A DNA stretch of 64,000 nt from positions 1-64,000 of the forward strand of contig JAQZDE010000013.1 in the NCBI GenBank assembly GCA_037576195.1, given 5' to 3'. The stretch comes from Phytoseiulus persimilis. Lineage: Eukaryota > Arthropoda > Arachnida > Mesostigmata > Phytoseiidae. The notes beneath the pieces are model-generated. The model did no database searches. It was given only the letters and a program-made list of their open reading frames with translations, and was not told where the DNA came from. Positions 15,052 through 28,000 of this stretch are shown piece after piece. Numbering within the stretch: position 1 is the first letter of the stretch; each line of letters starts with the position of its first letter. The translations under genes and the position numbers were made by a program.

Positions 15052-15070
15052 TGCCTGCCTGCCTGCCTGC
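15052..15070. repeat. (TGCC)n tetranucleotide repeat
   Basis: About four to five perfect GCCT/TGCC units in non-coding sequence. One of a family of short tetranucleotide arrays in the left half of the window. Confidence 0.85.
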
Positions 15071-17878
15071 TCAACAGCAAGAAAGTGCCCTTCTGAACAT
15101 CTTATCAATACACAACGCCGCAGGATTCCATCCTGTGACGCTCTTTTCTCGGAGTTATGTCTTTCCGTCCTTCCTTCATCAGTAGCATTTCGATCGTCGG
15201 ATCGATGGGCGCAGGGATCAATCGATAGGAGCTGGGGCTAGCACGTGAGTGCCGAGCAGCCAGCTCTTTCCGAGGTGTTTTCAAAACAAAACGAAAACTT
15301 GAGCTGAACAGTTCCAAAAATACCGGGGTAATACTCCGCGCGTTGTTTTCCGGCCGCATTGAACGAAACTGTAATACCCGACTTCGGAACAATCTTTAAA
15401 CAGGATTCGATCATGGGGGCAGACAGGATTCTGAAGCTCGTTCTCGCAATTGCGATGAGACCGGTGAAGTAAGGGCTTCGTTGCGACGTTCAATTACTGA
15501 TTACCGGAAACGGATCAGCATTTTCCCGGCCTTGATGCGGGTTACGATTTTTTTTTGATCTCGCGTCAGTCGACTTGCCTCCGATTATTGATAGTTGGGG
15601 GGAAATTGCCAACCGAAATCTCGGCGGGTGGAAGTCGGCGAGGACTCGATCGCGCGATAGGAAATTCCGGTGCGAGGACTCGAGGACAATAGACAAAGGG
15701 GAACCCGGGCTTTTCTCACGCGAAGAATCTAGGGTTGGAGACCTTAGTGGATCAACGAAGAGCAGCCATCGTAGGAGGGCGTCATGGGTTCAAGACGAAC
15801 AAAAACTTCGAGAAAAGCATCATGAAAGACACGAAAGAACCTTGGCTCATGCATCCTTTCTTTCACTCGCAGTCCTCCGGAGGGTTCGTCACCGCGACTT
15901 TTGATATCCGTCCTGTAGGATTTCGCGAAAGTTTCCTCTACCACTTCTCGATTGCAGCGACGTGCTTTCAATTCAGGCACATATTCAGTTGCTCATTGAA
16001 GCCAGTGTGCGCAATGAAGATCGTCAATTGTTCGTTCCAGTTTTCTCATCTGAAGTCACCAGTGTTAGTGGATGCCATTCTTAACCTTACAAAAGGACAT
16101 TCGCGGCCGAGACAGACGGAATAATCGGAACGCCGAACGCTCACAGTCCTTCCACAGGCACTCCGCCAATTTTGTTGTAAGTTTTTCACTCCCAGCTTTC
16201 GCTCGCTCATGATAAAGAACCGCTCGATGTTGATTCTGAAGGCGATCCGCTGGCCAGTAGGTTTCGGCATGACCACCGGAGGAACAGTGTCAGCCAAGCA
16301 CAGTCTTCCTTGTGCTTTCGGGGGATCCTTTGTCTTTTGTCGGGCACGGGGTCAACCTCACCTCACCCTCAAACCATAACCGTAAAATAAATTCGCTCAT
16401 CTCATCGTTTTGGAACAGCGAGTTGTTTGATTTGCTCCGCGCGCGCGCCAGCTAGCTCGCTCTCTCGCTCGCCACGACTCGGGATGTTAGCCTCTCTAGG
16501 AAAAGCTTGGTCATCCGGCTGCCGTCGAGGCAAGTGGGTGAGCGACCACGAGAAAGATCAATTCGTCTGCAGCACAAGTGACCGTTGTGGAGATGGGAAT
16601 CACTAAAGAGAACGAAAAGCGGTGACTACGGAACGATAGCTGCCGCCGTTGTCGTCGTCGTTCTCCAAATCGCGAGGTCCCATATCAAGCCAAACAAACC
16701 GCCAGAGAATTACCGCCGGAATCCCAACCGCCAAAACGACTATTCCGTGTAGAACTGAGTTTTCGTTGTCGAGCGGTTCGCACTTCGGTGTGACTTGCAT
16801 GCTTCCTGCGCATACAGTCGCGCGCACCGCTGAACGGAGCATGTCAGCCGCCGAGAGTCCCGTCATCGCTGGACTTCGTCGGATGGAAAGACAATCGAGA
16901 TCTCTCGTCAATTGAGCGAACATTTGACCCAGAAACGCTTTCCGATTCCGAGGGAATGAATTTCTGTTTGTTTCGCGCCGTTTCGTTCTCTCTCGGTTTG
17001 TGAGAAGTTGAATCAAACAGTCAGTCGTCTCTAACTGGTCATGAAGGCCACCGTCACCATCAACATTAGCGGCAGCGCAGCCTTTCGGAGAGGCCCTCGA
17101 AACATCACAAGGAGTCAGTAGCGTTCTCTCACGCCATTCCACCGCTGGTTTCAGGTGATTCATCCACTAGGATCCAAGAACAGGGGACAGCGGAGCCACG
17201 AATCCGAAAACCTCAAAACAAGTCACAACAGAGCCGAGAGGGACGCGGGGTTCGTTACGTAGATGGACGATCAGCGCTGTGGCCTCCCTCCAAAATCCGT
17301 TCGTATTCAACCCGTTCGACCCAGCGGACAACGAAAGGATGTTCCGGACAGACAGACGGGCGCACTGTCGCCGCCGCGGTCGATATGAAGCCAAGCGAGA
17401 ATAAGCGGAGAGCCAGAAACACAAGCTGTCCGGCAATCGAACAACGGCGACAACGAGATCACGACAACTGCGCCCTTATGGACCTCCTCCTCCTCGGTCC
17501 GAAACGGAATGAGATTTTGACACGGAGCCCGAGCAAGCATAACTGGACACCGCGGTCCCAGTGTTGCGTTTGGCCTGCCCGCATCAAGAGCCTGGACGGT
17601 TCTCCTGAGCTCGTGGATGAACATCACCTATTGAGGGGAAGAACCGAGTTCTCATTCCCTAAATTTCTTTCTCCCATTCCCGAAGGAGGTGGATCAACTC
17701 CGCCTCGTGCACAGCTCGAGCTGACGTAACGTGCGAGCCCGTATGAAACAAAATATGTTGACTCGCTTCGCCCTCCGTATGTTAATGCGTGGACCTAATA
17801 GACGCAGATAAATGTTAGCGACGTCGGAACGCCGGCCGCATGTAAATTGCAACGAAAAAAAGGACAGTGAATTGAAGT

Positions 17879-17884
17879 TTATTG
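17879..17884 (-). promoter_or_regulatory. Poly(A) signal AATAAA for the 17.9-kb minus-strand gene
   Basis: The plus strand reads TTTATT here, which is AATAAA on the minus strand. It begins 33 nt beyond the stop codon at 17917. A canonical signal at this distance supports the exon above it as a genuine terminal exon. Confidence 0.65.
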
Positions 17885-17916
17885 CGTAGGAGGAGGAAGG
17901 AGGAGAGGTCGAAGGG

Positions 17917-18333
17917 TCACTCCATCATTTTATCGCCGATCCCCCTCACGTACCGAGTGGCGTTGTCCACGAGATAGTTGACCCACATAGTGGCTTCGGG
18001 GAGGCATTTGCCATCCGTCGCGTAAAACCTGCTTGTGATTTCGGAACCGTTCGTGGCTGCCACACCGCTGCGGTACAGACTTACGGCGAGGGACCTGAAT
18101 AAAACAACAGAGTCCACGAAAGCGTGTCTGGGCGGAATGGACGGGCGAAGGTTGCGGGGGTGGGTTGGGACACGGCGGGGAGGGGGCAACGGAAAACAAT
18201 GATAGCATTGCTGTCGATCTTCGCGGTCACGTCGTGTGCTTGCGCAATCTACAAATAAGGCAGCGATTGTCATCCTCACCAGGAAGGACGTATGCCGATG
18301 GCGTCGTCGTTCAGTTGAACTCCAAAGCGGTCT
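17917..18333 (-). CDS. 3'-terminal exons of an unidentified protein-coding gene (partial)
   Basis: The last exon is 17917-18094. On the minus strand it follows a strong acceptor (TTGTTTTATTCAG) and encodes about 58 residues ending in RGIGDKMME before a TGA. A second exon, 18280-18333, ends at a consensus donor (GTGAGG) and joins in phase, giving a tail that includes FGVQLNDDAIGIRPS and continues with SLAVSLYRSGVAATN. An AATAAA signal follows the stop closely. The residue mix (Cys, Trp, Asn-Gly-Ser sites) looks like a folded, possibly secreted or extracellular domain, but I do not recognise the family. Upstream exons must lie above 18.34 kb; I could not trace them. The 54-nt exon is the weaker of the two. 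The terminal exon is seen directly in splice signals and frame; any function would be a guess, so none is given. Confidence 0.5.
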   Translation of the reverse strand, partial: RPLWSSTERRRHRHTSFLVRMTIAALFVDCASTRRDREDRQQCYHCFPLPPPRRVPTHPRNLRPSIPPRHAFVDSVVLFRSLAVSLYRSGVAATNGSEITSRFYATDGKCLPEATMWVNYLVDNATRYVRGIGDKMME

Positions 18334-18646
18334 CTGAGCAACCCCCGTCGATCTCTTCGAAATTATCTCGCGACCGAACCTCCGCGCGACTCCCCTCCAC
18401 GCGAGCGAGGAGCCCTTCCGAGTGTCAGGAAGCTCAGCTGGTCGCTGGGCTACCTAGTTAGTTTAGGTTGGACGTATCGGGTTCCGCGCCGACACGGCCA
18501 CCTGCGGAAGGCCGCACAGCGTTACGATGCGGTCCGGGACACGCTCACGACGTAACCAACCAGGCCACTAAAGAGCGTTACGTGACGACAGCGTAATGGC
18601 CGCGATTTCTGTTTAATAATGCTGGAGGATATTTCAGCGGTGAGCC

Positions 18647-18662
18647 GTCGGTCGGTCGGTCG
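18647..18662. repeat. (GTCG)n tetranucleotide repeat
   Basis: About four perfect GTCG units in non-coding sequence. Visible directly. Confidence 0.8.
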
Positions 18663-21600
18663 CTCCAAACGTCCTTCTGTCCTAAATTCCTATCGTGGAA
18701 TCAGCTGATACCGAATCACTGAGATATCTGGCGACCAACTCTTCCGCTCGACCGTGCTCACTTTGAGCCCAACAGCGTCGATCTCTTGCTCCCGAACTCT
18801 TCCGGTCGATGAGGCTTGCTTCAACAACGGTGCGGCTGTGCTGCGAAAGCTGACGAGGTCAGAAGCAATCCCAGCTCAGCCTCTCCGTTGGATTCGTCAT
18901 TTCTACGACACAGAGTTCGTTCAGCCACGACTCCGTATTGAGCATGCGGGGCTCGTTCCTCCCCGCGTACGGTGAGCACGATGGTGCAATTTCAGAGGGA
19001 ACATCGGGTGTTGGAGAATGCGGAAGGGGCTTGTGAATTTCGAGCAACGAGATCACGCAACGAGTGTCACTAGCTCGAAAGGAAACTGTTGTTGTTTGGG
19101 GTAGGAACGGTGCTCGTCTGCCGCGGATGCTTATCGGGGTTGGGATGGATGAATCGATGAATGCATGAGCAGATGGAGGAAGAGGTGGACAAATAGATGT
19201 GAAGAAGGTTCCTCAAGCAGCCGCCGCCGCCGCTGACTCAGGAGCCTCACGTCTGTACGCTCCACGATTGCGTAAATACGACGACACGCGGATAACATGA
19301 ACGACGTTAGAGTGAAATAATGCACGACCCGAAACTTGTAACGAGCATCTGCATATTCGTCGTGCAGACGAGTAAGGCCCCGTTCAGTCTTACTGAGACG
19401 AACTTCGGAACGGACCTAAACGAGTGGTCAGACAAGGAGGAGAACAGTCCGCTCGAGCTCCGAACTCTTTTGCGTCGTCCTGTCGAACAAGACGGAAGCG
19501 ACGATGAAGGTCGAGACTGATCAATATTTAAGTGAGTCAGGTCCGGAATGAATGATTCGAGTATTATCAAGCGACGAGTCGCAACAACGGTACAGCGCAG
19601 CTATTTGAGACCTCTGTCGAGTTCAAGGGTGACGTGGACCAGAGACGAGATCGAGACTCGAAATCGCTGAAGCCAGGCCCTCACTCGTCACTTTGGCTGA
19701 GCCCGATGCTGCTCAGCATGAGCCGAGCTGTAGGAGGACGCTTCTCGACAGAATGTTATCCTTGACCACCGAACAGCTGAAGTTGCGCCTCGCAACCCGT
19801 CGTTCCTCCCCTTCGGAATCCAACTTCCACAGGTTGGACACAGCTGTTACGAGATATTGTTTCTCGAACCGAATCTGCTGACAGCCTGGTTCCAGTCTCC
19901 TGCGGCCGGAGCTGCAGCCCGGAGTGGGAGAACGGTCGTGCGCGAATGAATGCGTGGATGACTTACGAAACGGATGCCTAATGATCGTCTAGAAAGTATA
20001 CCCAGTACCCCATCTGCGTCACAGGTTACAGCAACGGATTCGGAATTAATCTCGGTTTTTTTCGTTCTACTCTTTCGCTCTTTGGCTGGCACGCCGCGCC
20101 GTTGTTCTGTCATTGTGTAATGATGTCACGTGATGCTCACTGCCAGCGTGCCTGCCGATGCTGTTCGAGTCCGCCGAGCAAGCAGGCAGCCACTCCGAAC
20201 CGACGGCGAAGTTAGAGTCAGTCAGTCAGCGTTCGGGATCCGAGCGAAAACGAGTCAACGAAACGCTTCTAGCTGGTCGTCGATCGGTCGAGCCATCGAT
20301 GGAGCAATATATCTGTCTTCCACCGATCATTCGGAGGGACGATTCATCACCTTCGGGTTCTTGTTGCCGTATGGACACACGAATCCAGTTCGGTTATTAA
20401 CACTGTCGCAAAGAGTCGAGTTAGACCAATTATTCCGGAGCTATAGGGTAAGCTGGCGCGCGGCTGAACAGCGCTTGCGTTCGAATCCGAATACGGAGTA
20501 ATACGCGTCCGAGCGCAGATGTTTCATGCTTAACGCATAGCGTAGGCAATAACAAAAATGGAGGAACACAATCAGCCACCGCGCATCTAACAACGGCTCC
20601 CTTGAACGAAACATCACCCAATCGGGAACCTGCCCTTGCGGCTGTTGAAAGCTCGAGATAAGCTCGCCATGTACATTGAAAAGTGAGCTAGAATCACTGA
20701 TTGCTCTCTCGGAGCTCGTTCCACTCTTAACTCTGCGTGCTGTTGTGTCCGTGCGTACCACCGTGGCGAATCGTTTTATTCAAGAGCGAGGAAGGGAGCT
20801 CGACGGGGCTCGACTCGTGAGCCGGGGAGCGGTTCCGACTCAGAGCCGAGCGGCGTAAACAGAGAATTCGTCGGACGCGAGCCTCGGATGACGGGGCCTT
20901 CCGCGAGGCCGAGCCGCCGCCACAGCGACGTTATGGGGCCTCTCGTCTAACCAGGAGGGCTAACCATCCATCGAAACTGGGTCACTCGGTTGCCCGCTGG
21001 CCGTTAGTCGGCCCGCCGAGCGGCCAGCTAGCCCGAGCCGACTAATACTCACAGCGACGTAGTAAAGCCACCATCGACCACAACCATCACAGCTACTCAG
21101 CGAGAACAACGGCAGCCGCAGCACAGAAAGCATGGCTCAACTGACGAATGGCTCTTTCCGAGCTGGTTCTATGTCGAAGACCGACGAAGACAGTTTTCTG
21201 CGGACCGAATTCACAAAATTTCAGGCGCTCCTGGAGGAGACATATTCTCGATACAAGCCTCCTGCGGGTTCGTCGTCGTGTCCCCCGGCAGAAAACATGG
21301 CCGGCTAATCTAAGCGCTCTGCACGACGCCAGAGGATTAGCCGAACAATGTTGACGCTGACTCGAGCACGTGCGACGGGTTCGATCTCCGGCTCCCGTTT
21401 TCTTCGGGAATTCCCGGCGAAGATCGCAGGCGCCGCATCGTGCAGACAGTTGACGATTCTCAGGCGTTGTTCCATCCCTCGAAGCTACCTTCTCCTGTGG
21501 AATGCCTCTAGTCATCGAATCAGTCCAGTAACTCAACGAATTCTGAACCGGATCCCAAATCCGACGCGCCGAGTCCCGATTCAGGCAAAGCTTGGCTGAG

Positions 21601-24600
21601 AGAACGCGAGTGGCAGTGGCAACCTCCTACAGCGCCTTCAGCGAGTAGCACAAACGGGTAGAAGGGCCTTCTGGCTATCGTGCCGGAGCTGGTTGCGTAA
21701 CCCTTCAACGGTTGAGAATGTGCTGCTGAACGCATCGACAAACGCCGAAAGGCGACGACCGCCTCTGCTTCTGGATCCGAAAGGCGAGCTCCAGACGAAC
21801 AATCCTAATGTTTGGTGACTACTCGCTGCCGAAGTCGATGCCATCCCGTGGTTAAAGTCGAACTGCCAAAGCGTTCCTTGAGCCGCGGCTCGGGTTGACC
21901 GAATCGACGAGCGACAAACGATCGTTGCCAAGCTTGTCGTCATCGAACGATCGACGACTTCACGGGGAGCTCGCCCAGAGTTGGCGGACCGAAGGGTTTT
22001 GATAAATTCGATTCGTTACTTCTCCCTCTGTCGATCATGTCATCCTGCTCCTGATCCGGCTGCTTATCAGCAGACATAATACATGCAGGGTGGCGTTGGT
22101 ATCGTTGCCGCAAAAATATTCCTCCTAAATCGAGATATTCGCTGACCAATATAATATTTCCGAGAGGACGTCAAGGACCAGCGAAGTTATTGCTCGTTCG
22201 GCGGAAGCTTGAGTTCAGTGGACCTCTAGGGAGTTCTGTGGGACGATTCGCGTGTTGTGGAGTTGAAGAAACGAATCTGAAAGCGGGGATAAGAGACCTC
22301 GAGAATCTCGCTAGGTTGGTGCGTTGCGAAATCAATGACAGCCACACAACTCTGACGAGAAGCACGATCTGCGCACATGTTCAAGATTTACAAGCGCACA
22401 ACCTCAAAATAGCGCCAGCCTGAAGACGAGGGAGAAGATTGAATTCTAACGGAAACAGCAGCAGTTAGAAGAGCAGGCCTAGCCTCTTTACCGCCATCAG
22501 AAGGCAGCAGCTCTCGGACCGAAAAAAGTTCCTGCGTTCAGTGATGATGAAAACTGCTTCAAATTCTGGAGTGACTTGGACTCTTCCGAGCGGCACGGTC
22601 AACGCCAGCAACTTTTGAGGAATTTCGAACAACTTGTCAACGGTTTCTCCTTCATTGAGCGATTCGAGCCATATAGTGGGAGCTCCTCGTAGGCGACCCT
22701 CATGGAAGATCATACTCCGGTTATGTAACAGTAGGTGAGAGCCAATGATCGATCGAGCTGGAACGTTCCTCGAAGCTGAACGAGAAGTCAACTCGAACGT
22801 CCCGCAGGAAAACAGACGTGTGAGCGGCGCACAGGAAGGCGTCTCTCACACGCAGAGAAGTTTCGCAAAGTTTTTCTTCTAATCGTTTGCAACGAGTCTC
22901 AGGGCATTCAACCTCGCTATGTCGAGGTCGACGCAGATTCACCGCGTGAACTGGCTGATGCCGTTTTTCTCAATTTCCTTAGACAACGAGGGTGTTCTAC
23001 AAAACAAGAGTGCCACAACTAGTGCCACGAGCTTAAACAGAGCCACAGACTGAAGCAAAATTCGATAAGAATATTTCCCGCGTCGAGAGATACCAACAGC
23101 TGTTATGACATGTGGGAAGGGTTGCCATTCGCTCGCTGGAGCCGCTCATAGCTAGCTATCTACGGATCCATCGATGCTCGCTCGTCGCAAAGTCGGTCGA
23201 CTTTCCTGTGGCCATTGATCTCGCAAGGTGTGACATGGGTTCAAAAGTTTCACGCCCAAGCATCGCTTGTGGTCATTCGGAGTTCGTTCCTGGGATTCGT
23301 GTAATTTCTCGATTCTCCGTCCTGCTGATTCCCGTATTTCACTCGCGCTCCAGCTTCTATCGGTGGGGACCTGGAGCAAGCCATAGAGACCACCCGACCT
23401 CGAAGTATCGCCGAATCGGCCAATAAAAGCTCATTGTGAGTTTCTCTCCACATGACCACCAACCGATTCCCGGTCATTTCTCACTGAATCTGATATGAGA
23501 GACGTTTCCGACTTGGGTGACAGCGAAAACGCTTCGCAGCTTTTGAATGCTTTGGAATCACTGTGGCACATTCGAATTCAGTTCTCATCTTTCGTTGTAA
23601 GCTTACGAGATCCAACAACAGTTAGCAACCGCCATAACCGGAAAGAGGTTGAACCATAGAGATGGGTTGGGACGCCTAGATGCACAGAGGAGCGATCAGA
23701 TCACATAAGAAAGATCATTCACACGATATGAGGTTGTCGTGGCAAAGTTTGTCGTCCTCGGAGCACTGAGCGAATACTTCGAGCACACACATCGAACTCA
23801 CACAAGCAGTTCGCAATCGGTCGCACCAGCGGATCGTACAGTTCCCGATTCCCATTGCGAAATAAAAATCAAAGAAGACTCAATCGCTCGAACACTCGCT
23901 CCCATAGAGTTGAATGCACACCTTCCGACCTCCTCGGAGAAAAAAGCCTTCGCTCACAAAAAGCCTCCAAGCAGCAGAGGGTTCTTTGAGGTCACCATGG
24001 GCTTGGTCCACTGCTGCTCCTCTAACCAATACGGTTCTCGTTTTCCGAACGAAAAACCCGCGTCTTTCCGCGCGAAGTTCTCAAAAGAATCTAGGCTGAA
24101 AATCCTGAGATCGCTTCGCTCGCCGTTTGGTCCTGGACAGTATCGCCAGTGCGGGAGGGAACATGGAAACACAGCCACGACCATAAGCACCGAAGTCCAA
24201 GATGGCCTACTCGAAAGAACCCCGAGAGCTGTGAAACCAGTTCGTAGTTCAGGGAGCGATCTGGAGCCAGAGAGTGCCGCGTGTAGTTCGTGGTAATATT
24301 TCATTTAGTGGTGCTCTTCTTAACCACTTGCTTTGGTTTTTGCGACGTGTGAAAGTTCGTTGATCAAACCTGATCAGCTAGGCGAGATCCTTTTCCACGA
24401 CTATCAATATCGGGATGTGTTTTGCTTTCCTGATGACGTTCGTTAAGCATCGGCCACTTTCATCCGAGCTGCTGCTCGTTGTTCAGCGATTTTTGGCTAT
24501 TGCCTTCCTCTGATGCGGGGATTCGAGTCGAGGCGAGAAGGGAAAATGATTTGAGCTCTACGGAACCTTCCTCATGAGCCGGGATCGTGGAATGCCACAG

Positions 24601-25071
24601 AGGTTCGGCCATCGACTCCCCCAAGTTTCCTTTTTCGTCGTGTAGGTGACTCGAGCCGAGGGTTTCGCGATGGGAAAACTCGCTGGATCTGAGTCGAGTT
24701 CCGTAAGGAGTGAACTCTTTGATTATAGTACACGCTTCGAAATATTGAGTGCTTTTGTTTACATAGTGTGTGTCTGTGTGCCTTGAAAGCTTGAGAACCA
24801 GCGAAATATCCCCAGAAATGATCGCTGCTGAAGAGGGAGAAAAACGGCAAAGCGTGAGCACGACGAGACTGCGAACAAGCCGGGGTTGTGTTATTTTCTG
24901 TCGTTGTCCTTCTGCCGCCCTCGCCGCTCTCCCCCCTACGCGAGAGACGAGTTATGGAGTTAACGGACGTTTCTATAATTCATGCAGTCTTGACTGCCGC
25001 CGCCGACGTCGTCGCTGCTGCTGTTGACCTGATTCCGAAGTTGCCTGAGAATATTTAGGAGGAACGAACGA

Positions 25072-25087
25072 ACGAACGAACGAACGC
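25072..25087. repeat. (GAAC)n tetranucleotide repeat
   Basis: About four to five GAAC/AACG units in non-coding sequence. Visible directly. Confidence 0.85.
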
Positions 25088-28000
25088 ATCGACTCTCTGC
25101 CTGACTGCAGCCTAGAGGAGGAGAACTTTAAGAACTCGCCTGAGAATGACTGGTAGGCTGCCTGCCTGGATGGCGGACGGAATCGTTCGCAGAAGTGCGA
25201 GATTTATGACAGAGCAACCGCGAACCACAGAAAGAAAGAAAAGAGCCACCATACTCAAAATACCCTTTGCCTTCTCCCTTTAGCGTCTTGCCGGATCTGT
25301 GGATTAAGCGCTGGTTCGTGTTCTAACGCCAGCAACAAGTTGGAAGTCGCCGTTGCCCACTGCCAGTGATGGAGACAGCGCATGGAATTTCGAAGAGCTC
25401 CATTCTTACTTATTGGACGTGTTTTCTGCGATTTTATTTTTCTTCTCAGAAAATCCGGCGACGGTGACTGCAATCTTCGGCTTTTCGTCAATGAGCATAA
25501 CACAGTGCGAAGTGAATTCCATCCCTTCCCACCGGCCCTCTCGAATATGTCGACACTCGACCAGAGCACACAACCATCAAAACCGAGAATCTGGAAACAA
25601 GTCGCCGTTTTTGCAAATGGTCACATCAGACAGGACATCATTTCGTGAGGTCGTGTCTCGAACATAACCCCCCTCTGTTGTGTGGTTGTCGTCGCCGCTA
25701 ATACGGTTCTTGTATTCGTTATTCTTGAGGTTGTTACCATTGATGTTATTGCGATTGTCCTCGTCGCGGATGCTATTGCATCGACGTGGAAGAGCACGAC
25801 GACGCGACCGCCGTCAGGATTGAATCGAATGATTGCCATTTGACAAACTTCGCCGTCCAGTCGCCAAGCGCTCCTGATCCTCGTTTTTTTTTTCGGAGAA
25901 ATAGATAAAACAAATGCAAAAAGTCTTCGGGTCCCGTTCATGATTCTCTGCTTCCGAATCCAAGCAGCCCTGCCACCGACGGCGATGACAGAGGCAACTG
26001 GCCTCCCTCGCGTGTGCCTCTAACCACTCTGAGACGACCTGCTCTGGCTAACAGCTCACCACCGACAGCAGTTTGTGAGTTCCCTTTCTCTGCGACCAGA
26101 CGACCCTTCCCCAAGTTAACCAGCTGATTCACTATCAAAACTAGGCAACAAACAACAACAAGTCCATGAGCTAAACCAAAACCAGCTTCCGCCGTTCTCC
26201 CTCTTCTCGTGACGTCAGAGGCGATTCCCGGGCCGCCACACAAGGGACGCCGACTCGTCTCCGCTATTCTAGTCAGCGCCACGATCCGCTTACACCAGCA
26301 GTGTTATGTTAGTACGCTGAGCAACAGCCCTTGACCAAGCTTTCTCCAGGCCGCGGGACCTACGCTTCGGACCCACAAATGCGGGCTGGCATCGAAATGT
26401 GAAACAAATGCTGCTGCCAGCTGACTCGTTGAGCGGGACTTGTTGTTAGCCACACGGGATTCTACATACGGAATACGTTCTTGGCGCGAGAGCTGAACTC
26501 TAAATTAAACTCTGAACTCTGTTTCCGTCCTGTTTGGAGCAACGCGAAAACAAACCTGGGAGGAACAATTGGCTGCGAAATTGTATACAGCTGTGAAATC
26601 CGACTGACGAAAACGCTTTACGTCAGCTCTCTCTGAACGGAGCGAGGAACGTCCGCGGCGGTGATATTCGAACACTCCACTCCATAAACAACTTCGAGGA
26701 AGTATTGAATTGCCTCGGTCGAGATAGCAACACTCGAATCGCACATGGCGATATCGCTGATCCGTCCGTAATTGACACCTAGCCACATCGTCGCGAACGG
26801 CTACAGAAGCGACACAAACACTGGTAAACATCGAGCGGATTCTGCAGCTCTGATTTTGAAGAATAGCTTGTCGAGGTTCCACAGACCCCATGAGGTGTCA
26901 GTTACCACAGTCCCGGCTTTTCTCCAAACTCCGCAGAAGATCGAGCAGAGTTGCCAAGTTGAGTTTCGCTTTCCAGATCCAATTCTTTGTCGCGATGACT
27001 CGACCGGATTGCTTCATGGAATCCTTCGAAATCGGGCACACGTGTGTCACGGAGTGCTCTCGGTGAGCTGCTACGAACGGTCTGCCGGACGTAAACTTGA
27101 ATGATTCCACGAGATTTATAGTCAGGAAGCGACGGTTCGTAGAATTTGACCACAACGTCGACAACTCGCGAAACTTCTTGAATCCTCAACTCGATTCATG
27201 CTCGGAGAGAGAAACGAAAAAGCAGAGATTGGACTGTGAGTCGTCTTCGACTTTTGTCGAGACTTCGTGATCAACTACGTGATGGGACAATCGCGCTCCT
27301 TAAGTCAGATCACAAGTAGGCCAAACAACTCGTCAGATGTTCGCAAGGACATCACAGCTCGCCATCACCGCTGGCCCGCCGCTGCGGTTGGTCGTGCTCG
27401 AATTGTAGCACTTTAATCCCGAACTCTTCAACAGGGAAAGAAAGAGCTCAACCGCGAAACATTCGAGCGTCATTTTCCTTTCTCGCTTTATTCAATCATG
27501 AATTCCTCGGGTCTCCTCTGAACAGTTCATGCAACCACTTCACCACGTGTAGAAATGGCACTAAAGTTCAAATGCGAAGCTCGGAGCACGGAAAATATCC
27601 AATTCGCGCACAGTCTTAAGCCTCGTGCCGCAAGCTGAGAGGTGCATCCAACCCAATCACGTGTGTGCACATCACCTTCATGGAGCCGCGCACTTTTTAT
27701 TGGAACAGTTGGCAGCGATCTCTTGGTCGCCGCCACCCGAGCGAGCGACAGTTCAGCCGGCTAGACGGCCGACGAAGTGAGGCTGACCAGACGCACTAGC
27801 TAGTTCACTAGCAGACAGACTAGATTCCTCGCTCAAAACCCACAGTTAACCCTTCTTCAAAGAACACTCTCGCCTCCTCTTGCCTGCCGACAACGATCTA
27901 ACCATCGCCACCACCAACGCAACCACGGACGGGGGGAACGTCGATACGCACTACTAGTTCAGCCTTTTTTCTCTCTCTATTACTTATGCAACGAGCAAAC

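Larger units (their letters stand above)
7861..17870. other. Gene-poor stretch with simple repeats, no supported gene
   Basis: Apart from the microsatellites listed separately, with smaller ones near 10225-10260, 11160-11178, 15052-15072 and 16437-16470, I see nothing I can call a gene. The longest open frame is on the minus strand at 16603-17163. Its last ~50 residues contain one hydrophobic stretch followed by an acidic tail, but no splice-consistent neighbour or known motif supports it. I leave it unannotated. Confidence 0.5.

Noticed and set aside
16603-17163. 186-codon minus-strand open frame with a hydrophobic stretch near its end
   Set aside because: No splice partner, no motif, no nearby poly(A) signal on that strand. 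The length is within what long stop-poor DNA produces here.
23739-24296. 185-codon plus-strand open frame
   Set aside because: Residue composition looks random, the opposite strand is also open, and no splice signals or motifs support it.
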